Below, piece by piece: positions 32,746 to 41,227 of a stretch of 64,000 nt of DNA. Under the pieces are notes generated by a model. That model was not told where the DNA came from. It did no database searches and saw only the letters and a list, made by a program, of their open reading frames with translations. The first letter of the stretch is position 1. Every line of letters starts with the position of its first letter. A program made the translations under genes and the position numbers. Where the stretch lies: the NCBI GenBank assembly GCA_017467905.1, contig JAFUKD010000021.1, positions 1 to 64,000 on the forward strand. Reading direction: 5' to 3'. Source of the DNA: Phascolarctobacterium sp. (lineage in GTDB: Bacteria; Bacillota; Negativicutes; Acidaminococcales; Acidaminococcaceae).

Positions 32746-33654
32746 ATGCGTTTTTATACTGCAGAAATCAATGGTAAAGAAGAAATATTAGTAGCTTTTG
32801 CGGAAGGAAGCATTGCTTATAGAATGGTTCGCCTGCAAAAATTAGTACCCGCTCTAAACTTTAGGGATATGAATGAGCTGATTTGCAATATCCATGCAGA
32901 GCTTTGGGAAAAGCTGGCACGCTTGGCTGCCAACGAAGACGTTTTGTCCGGGGCAGCAGTGCGCTTGGAAGAAGTGAAGCTGTGCGCTCCCATTGTGCGT
33001 CCGCGACAGGATGTGATCTGCTTGGGTATTAACTATGATGCTCATGCTAAGGAAGCCGGTAAATTTTCTGATGAAGCTTTTGGTGGCGAACGTCCTTATA
33101 CTATTTACTTTTCTAAGCGCGTAAACAAAGCTGTTGCCACTGGTGAGGCTATTCCTGCTTACGAGGGCTTGGTAGATAGCTTGGACTACGAGGTGGAATT
33201 AGGTGTTGTGCTCGGCAAGTATGCTAAGGGAGTAACTAAGGAAGAAGCTTTGGATTATGTTTTTGGTTATACCATTATCAACGACGTGAGCGCTCGCAAC
33301 CTGCAAACACGTCATAAGCAATGGTACTTGGGCAAAAGCTTGGATGGCTTTACCCCCATGGGTCCTTGCATTGTAACTGCGGATGAGATTGAAGATGTGC
33401 AAAATCTTAATATCAGCTGCGTTGTCAATGATGAGGTACGCCAAAACAGCAATACTAAATATATGATGCAAACCGTTGCCGGAGCTATCGCAGAGCTTTC
33501 CCAAGGCATGACGTTACAGGCGGGAACGATTATCGCTACTGGCACGCCTGCCGGTGTAGGTATGGGTATGAATCCGCCTTGCTTCTTAAAACGTGGGGAT
33601 AGAATTATTTGCGAAGTAGAAAAAATTGGGAAGCTGACTAATTTTGTTGAATAA
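32746..33654 (+). CDS. Fumarylacetoacetate hydrolase family protein
   Basis: 302-aa FAH-superfamily enzyme: Mg2+-dependent cleavage or decarboxylation of oxo-acids. The catalytic domain runs from about 75 to 300: GINYDAHAKEAG, SLDYEVELGVVLG with metal-binding Glu/Asp (about 147-153), YTIINDVSARNLQ, and ATGTPAGVGMGMNPP. The N-terminal 70 residues form the small domain. It sits 19 bases after dpaL with its own GAGAGG site. The pairing suggests a shared catabolic route or handling of an enolic by-product, but the substrate is not evident. Confidence 0.88.
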   Translation: MRFYTAEINGKEEILVAFAEGSIAYRMVRLQKLVPALNFRDMNELICNIHAELWEKLARLAANEDVLSGAAVRLEEVKLCAPIVRPRQDVICLGINYDAHAKEAGKFSDEAFGGERPYTIYFSKRVNKAVATGEAIPAYEGLVDSLDYEVELGVVLGKYAKGVTKEEALDYVFGYTIINDVSARNLQTRHKQWYLGKSLDGFTPMGPCIVTADEIEDVQNLNISCVVNDEVRQNSNTKYMMQTVAGAIAELSQGMTLQAGTIIATGTPAGVGMGMNPPCFLKRGDRIICEVEKIGKLTNFVE

Positions 33655-33804
33655 AATATAGAAGTTAGTTTCTTGTGTATAAGCAAGAATGTATTTCAAA
33701 AATCTACAAAGTACAGAAGCTATCCAAATAAATGTTAAATTTTAACACTATTTGTTGCTTTAGAGATGGAAAACTAAAAAAAACCTACTAATTTGACTAT
33801 TTTA

Positions 33805-33833
33805 TTGCTTTTTGTAGAAATATACAATAAAAT
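33805..33833 (+). promoter_or_regulatory. Promoter of the DUF1508 gene
   Basis: TTGCTT (33805-33810), 17 bp, TAAAAT (33828-33833); 39 bases before the ATG. Confidence 0.55.
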
Positions 33834-33872
33834 ATGGTTAGAAACCACTTGATTTTAAAGGAGGCGCTCCCT

Positions 33873-34244
33873 ATGGGCAAATTTGTTATTCGCAAAACTA
33901 ATACTGGTATTAAATTTGATTTGAAAGCTGGTAATGGCGAAGTCATCGCTACTTCCGAAGTATATTCCTCTGAAAATGCTTGCCGTAAAGGTATTGCAAG
34001 TGTTATGAAAAATGCTCCTGTTGCTGGTGTGCAAGACCAAACTGTTGAAGGTTATGCGCCTGTTAAACATCCTAAATTTGAAATTTACAAGGACAAAGCC
34101 GGTGAATTCCGCTTCCGCCTGAAAGCTACTAATGGTCAAGTAATCGCTACCGGTGAAGGCTATAAGGCTTTGGCTGGCTGCAAGAATGGCATTGAATCCA
34201 TTAAGAAAAATGCTCCTGACGCTGTTGTAGTAATGGCTGAATAA
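33873..34244 (+). CDS. DUF1508 (YegP-like) tandem-repeat protein
   Basis: 123-aa protein with two DUF1508 units, about 1-48 and 65-115; each has the pattern KFxI.K...FxFxLKA.NGxVIATxExY....C..GI.S+.KNAP. YegP-type proteins are small, soluble and of unknown function. AAAGGAGG precedes the ATG at 33873. Strong codon bias suggests high expression. It is monocistronic between a promoter and a strong terminator. Confidence 0.92.
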   Translation: MGKFVIRKTNTGIKFDLKAGNGEVIATSEVYSSENACRKGIASVMKNAPVAGVQDQTVEGYAPVKHPKFEIYKDKAGEFRFRLKATNGQVIATGEGYKALAGCKNGIESIKKNAPDAVVVMAE

Positions 34245-34262
34245 AACCTATACATAAAAATT

Positions 34263-34293
34263 AACGCTCGCTGAATTTCAGCGAGCGTTTTTG
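34263..34293 (+). terminator. Terminator after DUF1508 gene
   Basis: AACGCTCGCTG-AATTT-CAGCGAGCGTT with TTTTTG. Confidence 0.92.
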
Positions 34294-34322
34294 TGTCTAA
34301 GCACTCCCTTAAAAAGGGGGAG

Positions 34323-34422
34323 AAATACTGGAAGGTGCGAAGCAACGAAGCTTGTGCCGCGATGGCGTACTAGTAGTACGTCGAGCAAGTAAATGAGTTG
34401 CGACACAGCATAATGGTGCTTA
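34323..34422 (+). repeat. Structured intergenic repeat, copy 2
   Basis: Core GATGGCGTACTAGTAGTACG and TCGAGCAAGTAAATGAGTTG (34361-34400), with the internal hairpin CGTACT-AGT-AGTACG. The ends AAATACT and GGTGCTT pair with one mismatch. The last three bases are the stop codon of the convergent metallophosphoesterase gene. A short extra hairpin, CTCCCTT/AGGGGGAG, precedes it. Confidence 0.75.
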
Positions 34423-35508
34423 TAGCGATTTTAGATTGATGACTATAATTTCGGGGGCGATTTCCGTTCGTACCGGCGGACCCCAAAAACCATAACCATT
34501 GCTGGTAATGGCAATCATACTTCCAAAGTTGGCACGTCCGTAATCAAGCTTGTACATTTTTTGAGTAACCAGGCGGTTAGGGAAGAGCTGTCCCGTGTGG
34601 GTATGCCCTGCCACATACAGGTCGTAGCCTGCAGCACTGGCGGCATCCATCTTACGAGGCTGATGGTCAATCAAAATACTGTAGTAGGCAGCGTTGTCGG
34701 TGCTTAATTTTTCTAAGGAAGCTGTACCTTTATTGCGGCTAAAATCGTTCAAACCGCTAATCTTTAGCTTGTTATCTACTATTATACTTGTGTCTCGTAA
34801 AACTTTAATGTTGGTTGCCTCAAGCATATGCTGCCATAATTGAGGTCTGTCTAAATAATCATGGTTGCCGTAAGCAGCGTACACTCCTAAGGGCGCGTTA
34901 AGCTTTGCCAAAGGGCTAAGGGAATCTTCCTGTTCTACATATCTAATTCTTTCGTCCAGCATATCGCCTGCCAAAAGTACAAGGTCTGGCTGCTGGGCAT
35001 TTATTTTTTGTACTAAGTCTTTGGCATAAGAATTACCTAAGATTCTGCCTAAATGAATGTCGCTGACAAGGACTATTTTATAATTTGTTCCGGTGGGCAA
35101 TTTATGAGTGGCAATCTCTTCTGTACGGATGGTTGGGTTGAAAGCGCGGAAGGTACCCCAAGCAATGAAAAGCAGGATGAAAGCAAGACCTGCGGTAGCA
35201 AGCTTTTGCTGGGGTAGGGCAAAGTGCAAGAGCTTGCTTCCTAAGAAGATTACTCCGTGGAGGATTGCCAATAGCACAGAATAATACATAAAGGCAATCC
35301 ACAAACCGCTTAGCCAGGAGGAAGCCTTTAAGATGAACAGGGGCGTCGCTTTCGGTAAGATGCGGGAGCCTACGGTGTTGGCTGCCAAGAATAAATATAG
35401 GAAGAAAAACGTCCAAGTTTTGGCAAAGGCAAAGTTTTGTCTATAATAAATATAAGAAACTGCGCTGAGAATAAAATCTATTGCGCCCAGAAAGAATATA
35501 ACCTTCAT
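34420..35508 (-). CDS. Membrane-anchored metallophosphoesterase (YkuE-like)
   Basis: 362-aa calcineurin-like phosphoesterase. Four N-terminal helices (1-120) anchor it in the membrane. The catalytic domain begins at about 145 with the di-metal ligands in order: SDIHLG (Asp150, His152), GDMLDER (Asp182), YGNHD (Asn215, His216), and GHTHTGQLFP (about 305). Family members hydrolyse phosphodiesters or UDP-diacylglucosamine-type lipids; the substrate is not evident. AAGGAG precedes the ATG. The last codons and stop fall within a structured repeat copy. Confidence 0.9.
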   Translation of the reverse strand: MKVIFFLGAIDFILSAVSYIYYRQNFAFAKTWTFFFLYLFLAANTVGSRILPKATPLFILKASSWLSGLWIAFMYYSVLLAILHGVIFLGSKLLHFALPQQKLATAGLAFILLFIAWGTFRAFNPTIRTEEIATHKLPTGTNYKIVLVSDIHLGRILGNSYAKDLVQKINAQQPDLVLLAGDMLDERIRYVEQEDSLSPLAKLNAPLGVYAAYGNHDYLDRPQLWQHMLEATNIKVLRDTSIIVDNKLKISGLNDFSRNKGTASLEKLSTDNAAYYSILIDHQPRKMDAASAAGYDLYVAGHTHTGQLFPNRLVTQKMYKLDYGRANFGSMIAITSNGYGFWGPPVRTEIAPEIIVINLKSL

Positions 35509-35728
35509 AGAAATCTCCTTATAATATAATTTATATAACTATTATAAAGCGTTAGCTTTGGTGTAAGTCAAGAAGAATATGTGAAAAAGTATTGCATTTT
35601 ATAAAGAGTTCACAAAGCTTAGATTTAGTTTGATTGACTGACACACAATAATTTTGACAATGCTTTATACTATGTTTGACGATAGGGATGCAGATGGGAA
35701 GAGGCTACCTGCGAAGGAGGTTAAGGAT

Positions 35729-36124
35729 ATGAAAGCAGTAAAATGGTTTTCTCAGGCTATGACCTTGGGATTTATCTTCTTCATGGCTTTATTGTTGGTT
35801 AAGCCTGCCAACAGCATCGAGTTTATAGCGATGATTCCGGTGGGAGCCTTCATTGCTTACCTGTTTACGGAACAATATGGCGAAGATGAAGAAAAGGATC
35901 ACGGTGTTCACGAAATGGAACACAAGAAAATGTTTTTCTTCGGGCTCATTGGTGGTGTTATCATGAGCTACGGTGCTATGTTGGCAGATGGTGGCTTGGA
36001 AGGGAATATTGTTAGTGGCGTGGTGTACGGAACCATCAGCAGCTACGCTTTTGTATTGGCAACCCTGTTCACTGCTGTTCCCGTTGCTATTCTAATGAAG
36101 GAATACTCCGAAAGGAGGGCTTAG
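35729..36124 (+). CDS. Unknown membrane protein
   Basis: 131-aa protein with four predicted helices (AMTLGFIFFMALLLV, FIAMIPVGAFIAYLF, KMFFFGLIGGVIMSYGAML, SSYAFVLATLFTAVPVAIL) and an acidic, His-containing loop (EDEEKDHGVHEMEHK). GGAGG lies eight bases before the ATG at 35729; a longer frame from 35654 would add a polar, unrelated stretch. The next gene begins two bases after its stop, so the two are coupled and may form a complex. I do not recognise the family. Confidence 0.65.
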   Translation: MKAVKWFSQAMTLGFIFFMALLLVKPANSIEFIAMIPVGAFIAYLFTEQYGEDEEKDHGVHEMEHKKMFFFGLIGGVIMSYGAMLADGGLEGNIVSGVVYGTISSYAFVLATLFTAVPVAILMKEYSERRA

Positions 36125-36125
36125 T

Positions 36126-36689
36126 ATGTATGACACTTTAGTTACTATGGCTTTAGGACTGTGCTTAGGCTTCACACTTTACTGGGCAGGAATATCCAAT
36201 CGCAAATGGGTACGCTCGTCTCTGCGTTTGGAAAACCTTACCGTTATGAAGATTATGGTGTACGCAGTAGGTTATGCAGTCTTTCTTTTAGCGCTTACTA
36301 CTTATATGGATTACTTTTCTACGGAAACCCTTGCTCTGAAAAAGATGAGCCTTGCCGTCGTTATTGGTGGGATGCTGTTTGGCCTGGGACTGGGAATGGT
36401 TGGCAATTGCTTTAGTCTAAGCCTGGCGGCATTGCCCCATGGTCATAAATGTAAAACCTTTGGCATTATCGCAGGCAGTATTTTAGGTTACTACCTGTAT
36501 AAGCTGAGCCATGGATATTGGCAGGACACGGGAGTGTTTTCTGCTTGGAATCTTAACGAAGTGACAGTGTATAAGATGAACGAAAGCGTTGCTTCGCTTT
36601 TGCCCTATGGGTATGAAGGGATACTGTTCTTTAGTTTCATTGTTATGGCGCTGGCTGTGGAAATGCCCACTCATTTTAGAGGTAAATAG
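36126..36689 (+). CDS. Unknown membrane protein, faintly YeeE/YedE-like
   Basis: 187-aa protein with five or six helices. GGMLFGLGLGMVGNCFSLSLAALPHG resembles the glycine-rich channel loop with a conserved cysteine of YeeE/YedE sulfur transporters, but the match is partial and the protein is about half their usual length. If related, it and the preceding small membrane protein could form one transporter from two parts. It lies after GAAAGGAGGG within the preceding gene's end. A terminator follows. Confidence 0.6.
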   Translation: MYDTLVTMALGLCLGFTLYWAGISNRKWVRSSLRLENLTVMKIMVYAVGYAVFLLALTTYMDYFSTETLALKKMSLAVVIGGMLFGLGLGMVGNCFSLSLAALPHGHKCKTFGIIAGSILGYYLYKLSHGYWQDTGVFSAWNLNEVTVYKMNESVASLLPYGYEGILFFSFIVMALAVEMPTHFRGK

Positions 36690-36693
36690 AAAG

Positions 36694-36730
36694 AAGCAGG
36701 CAACTTGCTCAAAAGGTTGCCTGCTTTTTT
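36694..36730 (+). terminator. Terminator after membrane-protein pair
   Basis: AAGCAGGCAAC / GTTGCCTGCTT with TTTTTT. Confidence 0.9.
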
Positions 36731-36866
36731 GTGGCGTGTAGGGATGGAGTTTACATTTTAATTTGTATACATAATAAATTACGATACAATATTGATTTTT
36801 TGCGTTCAGTATAGTAAAGTAATAAGTAATTTATAAGTTATTTGCACGAGGAAAGGTGTGTTATTT

Positions 36867-37709
36867 ATGAACTTGAAGAAAATGTTGAAATTTGCTGCTT
36901 GCGGCGCAATGGTTGCTGCATTGGCTATGACTGCTGGCTGCGGCGGTGACGAGAAGAAAGCTGACCAAAAAGTTTTGAAAGTTGGTATGGAATGTGCGTA
37001 CGCTCCTTACAACTGGTCCCAAACCACTGCTGATGGCGGCGCTGTTCAAATTGCAGGCTCCAAAGAATACGCTTACGGCTATGACGTAATCATCGCTAAA
37101 AAATTGGCTGATTCCATGGGCGCAAAACTTGAAGTACACAAAATTGAATGGGATGGCTTGCCCCCTGCAGTAGTATCCGGTAAAATTGATGCTGCTATCG
37201 CTGGCATGTCCATTACTTCTAAACGTAAAGAAACCGTTGACTTCACTCTGCCGTACTACTATGCAAACGTAGTTGCTCTTGTTAAAAAAGGCACTCCCCA
37301 GGCAGAAGCTAAAAGTGTTGCTGATTTGAAAGGTGCTACCGCTACTTCTCAAATCAATACCATCTGGTACGACCAAATCGACCAAGTTCCCGAAGTTAAC
37401 AAGCTGCCTGCTATCGACAATGTTCCTGGTATGATTGTTGCTTTGAAATCTGGCAAAGCTAACCTTATCGTAACCGATATCCCCACTGCTAAAGCTGCTG
37501 AATTCGCTAACCCCGAATTGCAAATGATTACCTTCCCCGAAGGTCAAGGCTTCAAAACTTCCCGTGAAGACGTAGAAATTGGTATTGCAGTTAAAAAAGG
37601 CAACAAAGAATTGGTTGATGCTATGAACAAAGTTCTGGGCGGCATGAAAGAAGCTGACTTCAACAAGATTATGGACGAAGCTATCCAAAAACAACCTTTG
37701 GCTCAATAA
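36867..37709 (+). CDS. Amino-acid ABC transporter binding lipoprotein
   Basis: 280-aa family-3 solute-binding lipoprotein. The lipobox AMTAGC gives a lipidated cysteine at about residue 25, so the mature protein is tethered to the inner membrane. The binding domain shows YGYDVIIAKKLADSMG, IDAAIAGMSITSKRKETVDFTLPYY, and IVTDIPTAKA. Substrate is likely a polar amino acid. The ATG at 36867 is used rather than the GTG at 36858. Codon bias is strong. The permease and ATPase follow, after a terminator-like hairpin and a structured repeat that may lower their expression relative to this gene. Confidence 0.9.
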   Translation: MNLKKMLKFAACGAMVAALAMTAGCGGDEKKADQKVLKVGMECAYAPYNWSQTTADGGAVQIAGSKEYAYGYDVIIAKKLADSMGAKLEVHKIEWDGLPPAVVSGKIDAAIAGMSITSKRKETVDFTLPYYYANVVALVKKGTPQAEAKSVADLKGATATSQINTIWYDQIDQVPEVNKLPAIDNVPGMIVALKSGKANLIVTDIPTAKAAEFANPELQMITFPEGQGFKTSREDVEIGIAVKKGNKELVDAMNKVLGGMKEADFNKIMDEAIQKQPLAQ

Positions 37710-37730
37710 TCTGATACAGATTTAATTATA

Positions 37731-37756
37731 GGGCGGCGAAATCGTCGCCCTTTTTT
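37731..37756 (+). terminator. Terminator between binding protein and permease
   Basis: GGGCGGCG-AAAT-CGTCGCCC with TTTTTT. Inside an operon such a site usually limits transcription of the permease and ATPase. Confidence 0.8.
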
Positions 37757-37790
37757 CCTATTGTAATAATGTTACTAAAGAAATTGGTGG

Positions 37791-37889
37791 AAGTATCGGA
37801 AGGCGCGAAGCAATGAAATTCGTGAAGGGATGGCGTACTGGTGGTACGTCGAGCAAGCGGATGAATTGCGACAAAGCATAACGATGCTT
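37791..37889 (+). repeat. Structured intergenic repeat, copy 3
   Basis: Closing stem AAGTATCG (37791-37798) with CGATGCTT (37882-37889), core GGATGGCGTACTGGTGGTAC and GTCGAGCAAGCGG, and the inner AAGCAT-AACG-ATGCTT alternative hairpin at the end. It lies inside the ABC operon, 31 bases upstream of the permease start. Confidence 0.8.
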
Positions 37890-37919
37890 ATGGCAATTTC
37901 ACGAGAAAGGGTTTTAAAA

Positions 37920-38717
37920 ATGCCAACAACATTCTTCGGCTGGGTTCTCTTCTTAATGGAAGAATACGGTCCGGTTTTGCTTACCGGCGCTGGTGTTACC
38001 TTACTCCTTGCTGTTGTAGGTACCTTTATTGGGTGCTTGATTGGTTTGGTAGTAGGTATTATTCAAACTATTCCAATGGAAGATAACGACAGCGCTTTGA
38101 AAAAAACTACTATCAAAATAGCACAGCGTCTGCTTGATGCTTATGTAGAAGTTTTTCGCGGTACTCCTATGATTGTACAAGCCATGGTTGTGTACTATGG
38201 TGCAATGAGCGTGTTTAATATTGATATGTCCCCTATGTTTGCCGGCTTCTTTGTTGTTTCCATCAACACCGGTGCTTACATGGCGGAAACAGTTCGTGGT
38301 GGTATTGAATCCGTTGATCCCGGTCAAAAGGAAGCTGCAATCGCCATCGGGATGGATCACTTCCAAATTATGTATAACGTAATTCTGCCTCAAGCTTTGC
38401 GTAACGTAATGCCCCAACTTGGCAACAACCTGATTATCAATATTAAAGATACTTCCGTATTGAACGTAATCTCCGTAACAGAATTGTATTTCGCATCCAA
38501 ATCTGCTGCAGGCGTTTACTACAAATACTTTGAAATTTTCTTCTTGACTTGCGTAATCTATTTCATTATGACTTTCACTGCTTCCCGTCTGCTGCGCTGG
38601 ATTGAAAGCAAGATGGATGGCCCGAAGGATTACCAGCTGGTTAACTACGACCCCATGGCTGATCCTTGCGGTCACGTTCCCCTGCCTACTAAAAAACAGA
38701 AAGGACGGTTTGAATAA
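37920..38717 (+). CDS. Amino-acid ABC transporter permease
   Basis: 265-aa HisM/GlnP-type permease with five helices. The EAA loop [20 protein letters not shown] and the N-terminal [21 protein letters not shown] are diagnostic. The C-terminal extension ([15 protein letters not shown]) is hydrophilic. The start at 37920 follows GAGAAAGGG; an earlier frame from 37830 merely translates the upstream repeat. Its stop overlaps the ATPase start by one base. Confidence 0.9.
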   Translation: MPTTFFGWVLFLMEEYGPVLLTGAGVTLLLAVVGTFIGCLIGLVVGIIQTIPMEDNDSALKKTTIKIAQRLLDAYVEVFRGTPMIVQAMVVYYGAMSVFNIDMSPMFAGFFVVSINTGAYMAETVRGGIESVDPGQKEAAIAIGMDHFQIMYNVILPQALRNVMPQLGNNLIINIKDTSVLNVISVTELYFASKSAAGVYYKYFEIFFLTCVIYFIMTFTASRLLRWIESKMDGPKDYQLVNYDPMADPCGHVPLPTKKQKGRFE

Positions 38718-39463
38718 TGGCACAAGATAGAGAGCTTTTAGTATCCGTTCATGATCTGCAAAAGGCATTTGGTGAACGCGAGATTTTAAAAGGCATTAGC
38801 TTTGACATTTATCGTGGTGATGTGGTGTGTGTTATTGGTCCTTCCGGCAGCGGCAAGTCCACTCTCATTCGTTGCATCAACTATTTGGAGCATCCCACTG
38901 GCGGCGATATCTGCTATCGTGGCGAATCTGTAATGAAGCATTTTAAGAAGCTTACCCTGTTCCGTACCAAGGTTGGTATGGTGTTCCAATCCTTTAATTT
39001 GTTCAACAACATGACCGTTCTGGAAAACTGTATGGTTGGGCAGGTTAAGGTTTTAGGAAAATCTAAGGAAGAGGCAAAGGCTACTGCTTTGAAATATTTG
39101 AAGCACGTTGGTATGGATAGCTATGTGAATGCTAAACCCCATCAGCTTTCCGGTGGTCAAAAACAACGTGTTGCCATCGCCCGCGCATTGGCGTTGGAAC
39201 CGGAAGTGCTTTTGATGGATGAACCTACCTCTGCTCTTGACCCGGAAATGGTAGGCGAGGTACTGCGTGTTATCCGCGATTTGGCGGAATCCGGTTTTAC
39301 TATGGTTATCGTAACTCACGAAATGGCTTTTGCCCGTGACGTTTCAAATCGTGTTATCTTCATTGACCAAGGCGTAATTGCTGAGGACGCTGCGCCGGAC
39401 GTACTCTTTAAAAATCCTAAAAACCCCAGAACCAAGGAGTTTTTGTGTCGTTTTCAACAATAA
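38717..39463 (+). CDS. Amino-acid ABC transporter ATPase
   Basis: 248-aa ATPase of the HisP/GlnQ family. Walker [11 protein letters not shown]-loop FQSFNLF, signature LSGGQKQR, Walker [13 protein letters not shown] and the H-loop VTHEM are all present. It overlaps the permease by one base (TAATG) and completes a binding protein-permease-ATPase importer. A terminator follows. The usual length and motifs leave little doubt about function; the amino acid carried is not known. Confidence 0.95.
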   Translation: MAQDRELLVSVHDLQKAFGEREILKGISFDIYRGDVVCVIGPSGSGKSTLIRCINYLEHPTGGDICYRGESVMKHFKKLTLFRTKVGMVFQSFNLFNNMTVLENCMVGQVKVLGKSKEEAKATALKYLKHVGMDSYVNAKPHQLSGGQKQRVAIARALALEPEVLLMDEPTSALDPEMVGEVLRVIRDLAESGFTMVIVTHEMAFARDVSNRVIFIDQGVIAEDAAPDVLFKNPKNPRTKEFLCRFQQ

Positions 39464-39482
39464 GTGAATATGGCAGGATTAC

Positions 39483-39525
39483 TAGCCCTAATTGTAGAAC
39501 TTTACGATTAGGGCTATTTTGTATT
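39483..39525 (+). terminator. Terminator after ABC operon
   Basis: TAGCCCTAAT / ATTAGGGCTA around a 15-base loop with TTTTGTATTTTT. Confidence 0.85.
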
Positions 39526-39565
39526 TTTACGCCTTTGGGCGCTACATAGAAAAGAGTTGATGATT

Positions 39566-41158
39566 ATGAAGTGCTTACGTTTAATTTTATTAGCACTAAT
39601 GCTGTTGTACTGTCAAAGCCTGTGGGCTGCTTCGCCTATCCGCGGAACATTACTGTATATTCCCTTAGACGATAGACCTGTTTGCTTGGCTTATCCGGTG
39701 CAGACTATGAAGGCTGCCGGTTGGGAAGTAAAGACTCCGCCCTTGGAATACATTGCCGGTGCGGAAAGGGGAGGTAACCCTGAAGCTCTATACGATTGGC
39801 TGCTGAACAACGCTGATGAATCCTTAGGGATGGTTGTGTCTTCTGACGCGCTCATTTACGGAGGCTTAGTAGATTCCAGAACACATTTCCTTCCGTGGGA
39901 AGTGTTGCGTTCTCGTGCCGAAAGACTTGTGGAATTGAAGAAGGAGTTTCGCAATCAGGAAGTTTATGTTTTTACGACAATCATGCGCTCGCCCAAACGC
40001 AGTGCTGCTCCCGTAGAGCCTGCTTATTACAAAGAGTGGGGAGCAAAAATTTTTCGTTTAGGTGAATTGGAAGATAAGCGGGAAGCTAAAGAGATTGGCA
40101 GGCGCGAGCTGCGAGAGCTAAAAGAACTGCGCCAAACTATTCCCCGGGAAATTTTAGTTGATATGTATACCCGTCGCGAAAATAATATTAAGGCTACGGA
40201 GCTGCTTCTGCACGGAGTAGAGAGTGGAGATTTTGATTACCTGCTGGTTGGGCGTGATGACACTGCGCAATTTAGCCAGGCTCACCGCGAAGCAAGGAAT
40301 ATGGATATTTTGGTGAACGAGCTTCCCAAAGAGCGCATCCGCTTTTTTGCAGGAGCTGACCAGTTAGGGATGCTGCTGCTTAGCCGTGCTTCTACTAAAT
40401 TGCAATACGAGATTCCCTTAGTGCAAATTGTGTACGCTCCCGGCAAGGGCGGTGCTACCGTGCCTGCTTATGAGGATAACACTATTGCTGCGAGCGCAAG
40501 ACAACATGTGTATGCAGCAGGCGGCGTTCCTATTTTGGGACATAAGCGTGCAGATTTAGTGCTTGCTATTAATACACCCAAGGATGGCGTAACTTTGGAA
40601 GCAAGTAGTCCTGAAAATGATTACCTGGTCACTCCGGAAGTGGAGAAGTTTACGAAGCTATTAGAAGCCATGTGCAATCAGGACAAGCGGGTTGCGGTAG
40701 CTGATGTTAAGTACGGCAACGGTGCTGACAATGCCTTGGTAAGTAACATTTTTGCTAATGCTTTAGAATACAGGCTTGCTGCTTACGGCGGTTGGAATAC
40801 TGCAGGCAATTCCATTGGCTATGCCTTGGCGCAAGGCTTGTTAAGTAAAGCCTATAGCTTCGATGACAGGCAGGAGCTTTTACAGGTGCGTTACTTGGAC
40901 GATTGGGCATATCAAGCCAACGTGCGCATGGATGTGTACCGTAATCTGATTTGGAAAAATTATTGGCCCAACAGCGGTCTTAGTGCAGAGCAAACTGTCA
41001 TTGCGGAAGCAGATATTACTAATTTGATGAATAGCGTTGCAGAGCCTATGTTGGGCGAAGCTGTTAAGGATTATCGTTTTACCCTGCCTTGGAACAGAAT
41101 GTTTGAGGTTTATGTGGAAAAAGCTTCTGCAACGGAAAGCTGTTCTGAAAATAAGTAA
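39566..41158 (+). CDS. DUF4127 exported protein
   Basis: 530-aa protein of the DUF4127 family, function unknown. A signal peptide (LRLILLALMLLYCQSLWAA) precedes family motifs: YIPLDDRPVCLAYP, VVSSDALIYGGLVDSR, LLVGRDDTAQFSQ, FFAGADQLGMLLLSR and YGGWNTAGNSIG. Conserved Asp/Arg/Asn residues suggest an enzyme acting in the periplasm or on the envelope. The ATG at 39566 has the best spacing from AAAGAG among three closely spaced starts. It seems monocistronic. Confidence 0.88.
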   Translation: MKCLRLILLALMLLYCQSLWAASPIRGTLLYIPLDDRPVCLAYPVQTMKAAGWEVKTPPLEYIAGAERGGNPEALYDWLLNNADESLGMVVSSDALIYGGLVDSRTHFLPWEVLRSRAERLVELKKEFRNQEVYVFTTIMRSPKRSAAPVEPAYYKEWGAKIFRLGELEDKREAKEIGRRELRELKELRQTIPREILVDMYTRRENNIKATELLLHGVESGDFDYLLVGRDDTAQFSQAHREARNMDILVNELPKERIRFFAGADQLGMLLLSRASTKLQYEIPLVQIVYAPGKGGATVPAYEDNTIAASARQHVYAAGGVPILGHKRADLVLAINTPKDGVTLEASSPENDYLVTPEVEKFTKLLEAMCNQDKRVAVADVKYGNGADNALVSNIFANALEYRLAAYGGWNTAGNSIGYALAQGLLSKAYSFDDRQELLQVRYLDDWAYQANVRMDVYRNLIWKNYWPNSGLSAEQTVIAEADITNLMNSVAEPMLGEAVKDYRFTLPWNRMFEVYVEKASATESCSENK

Positions 41159-41227
41159 GTTTTTAAATTTAGGGTAAGTTAGATTTATAAGGAAGCTTTT
41201 ATTTTGTAGATTGGTGAGGGGATGTAG

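Noticed and set aside
37830-37919. N-terminal extension of the ABC permease frame, starting at 37830
   Set aside because: It only translates the structured repeat; the ribosome site and family length support 37920.
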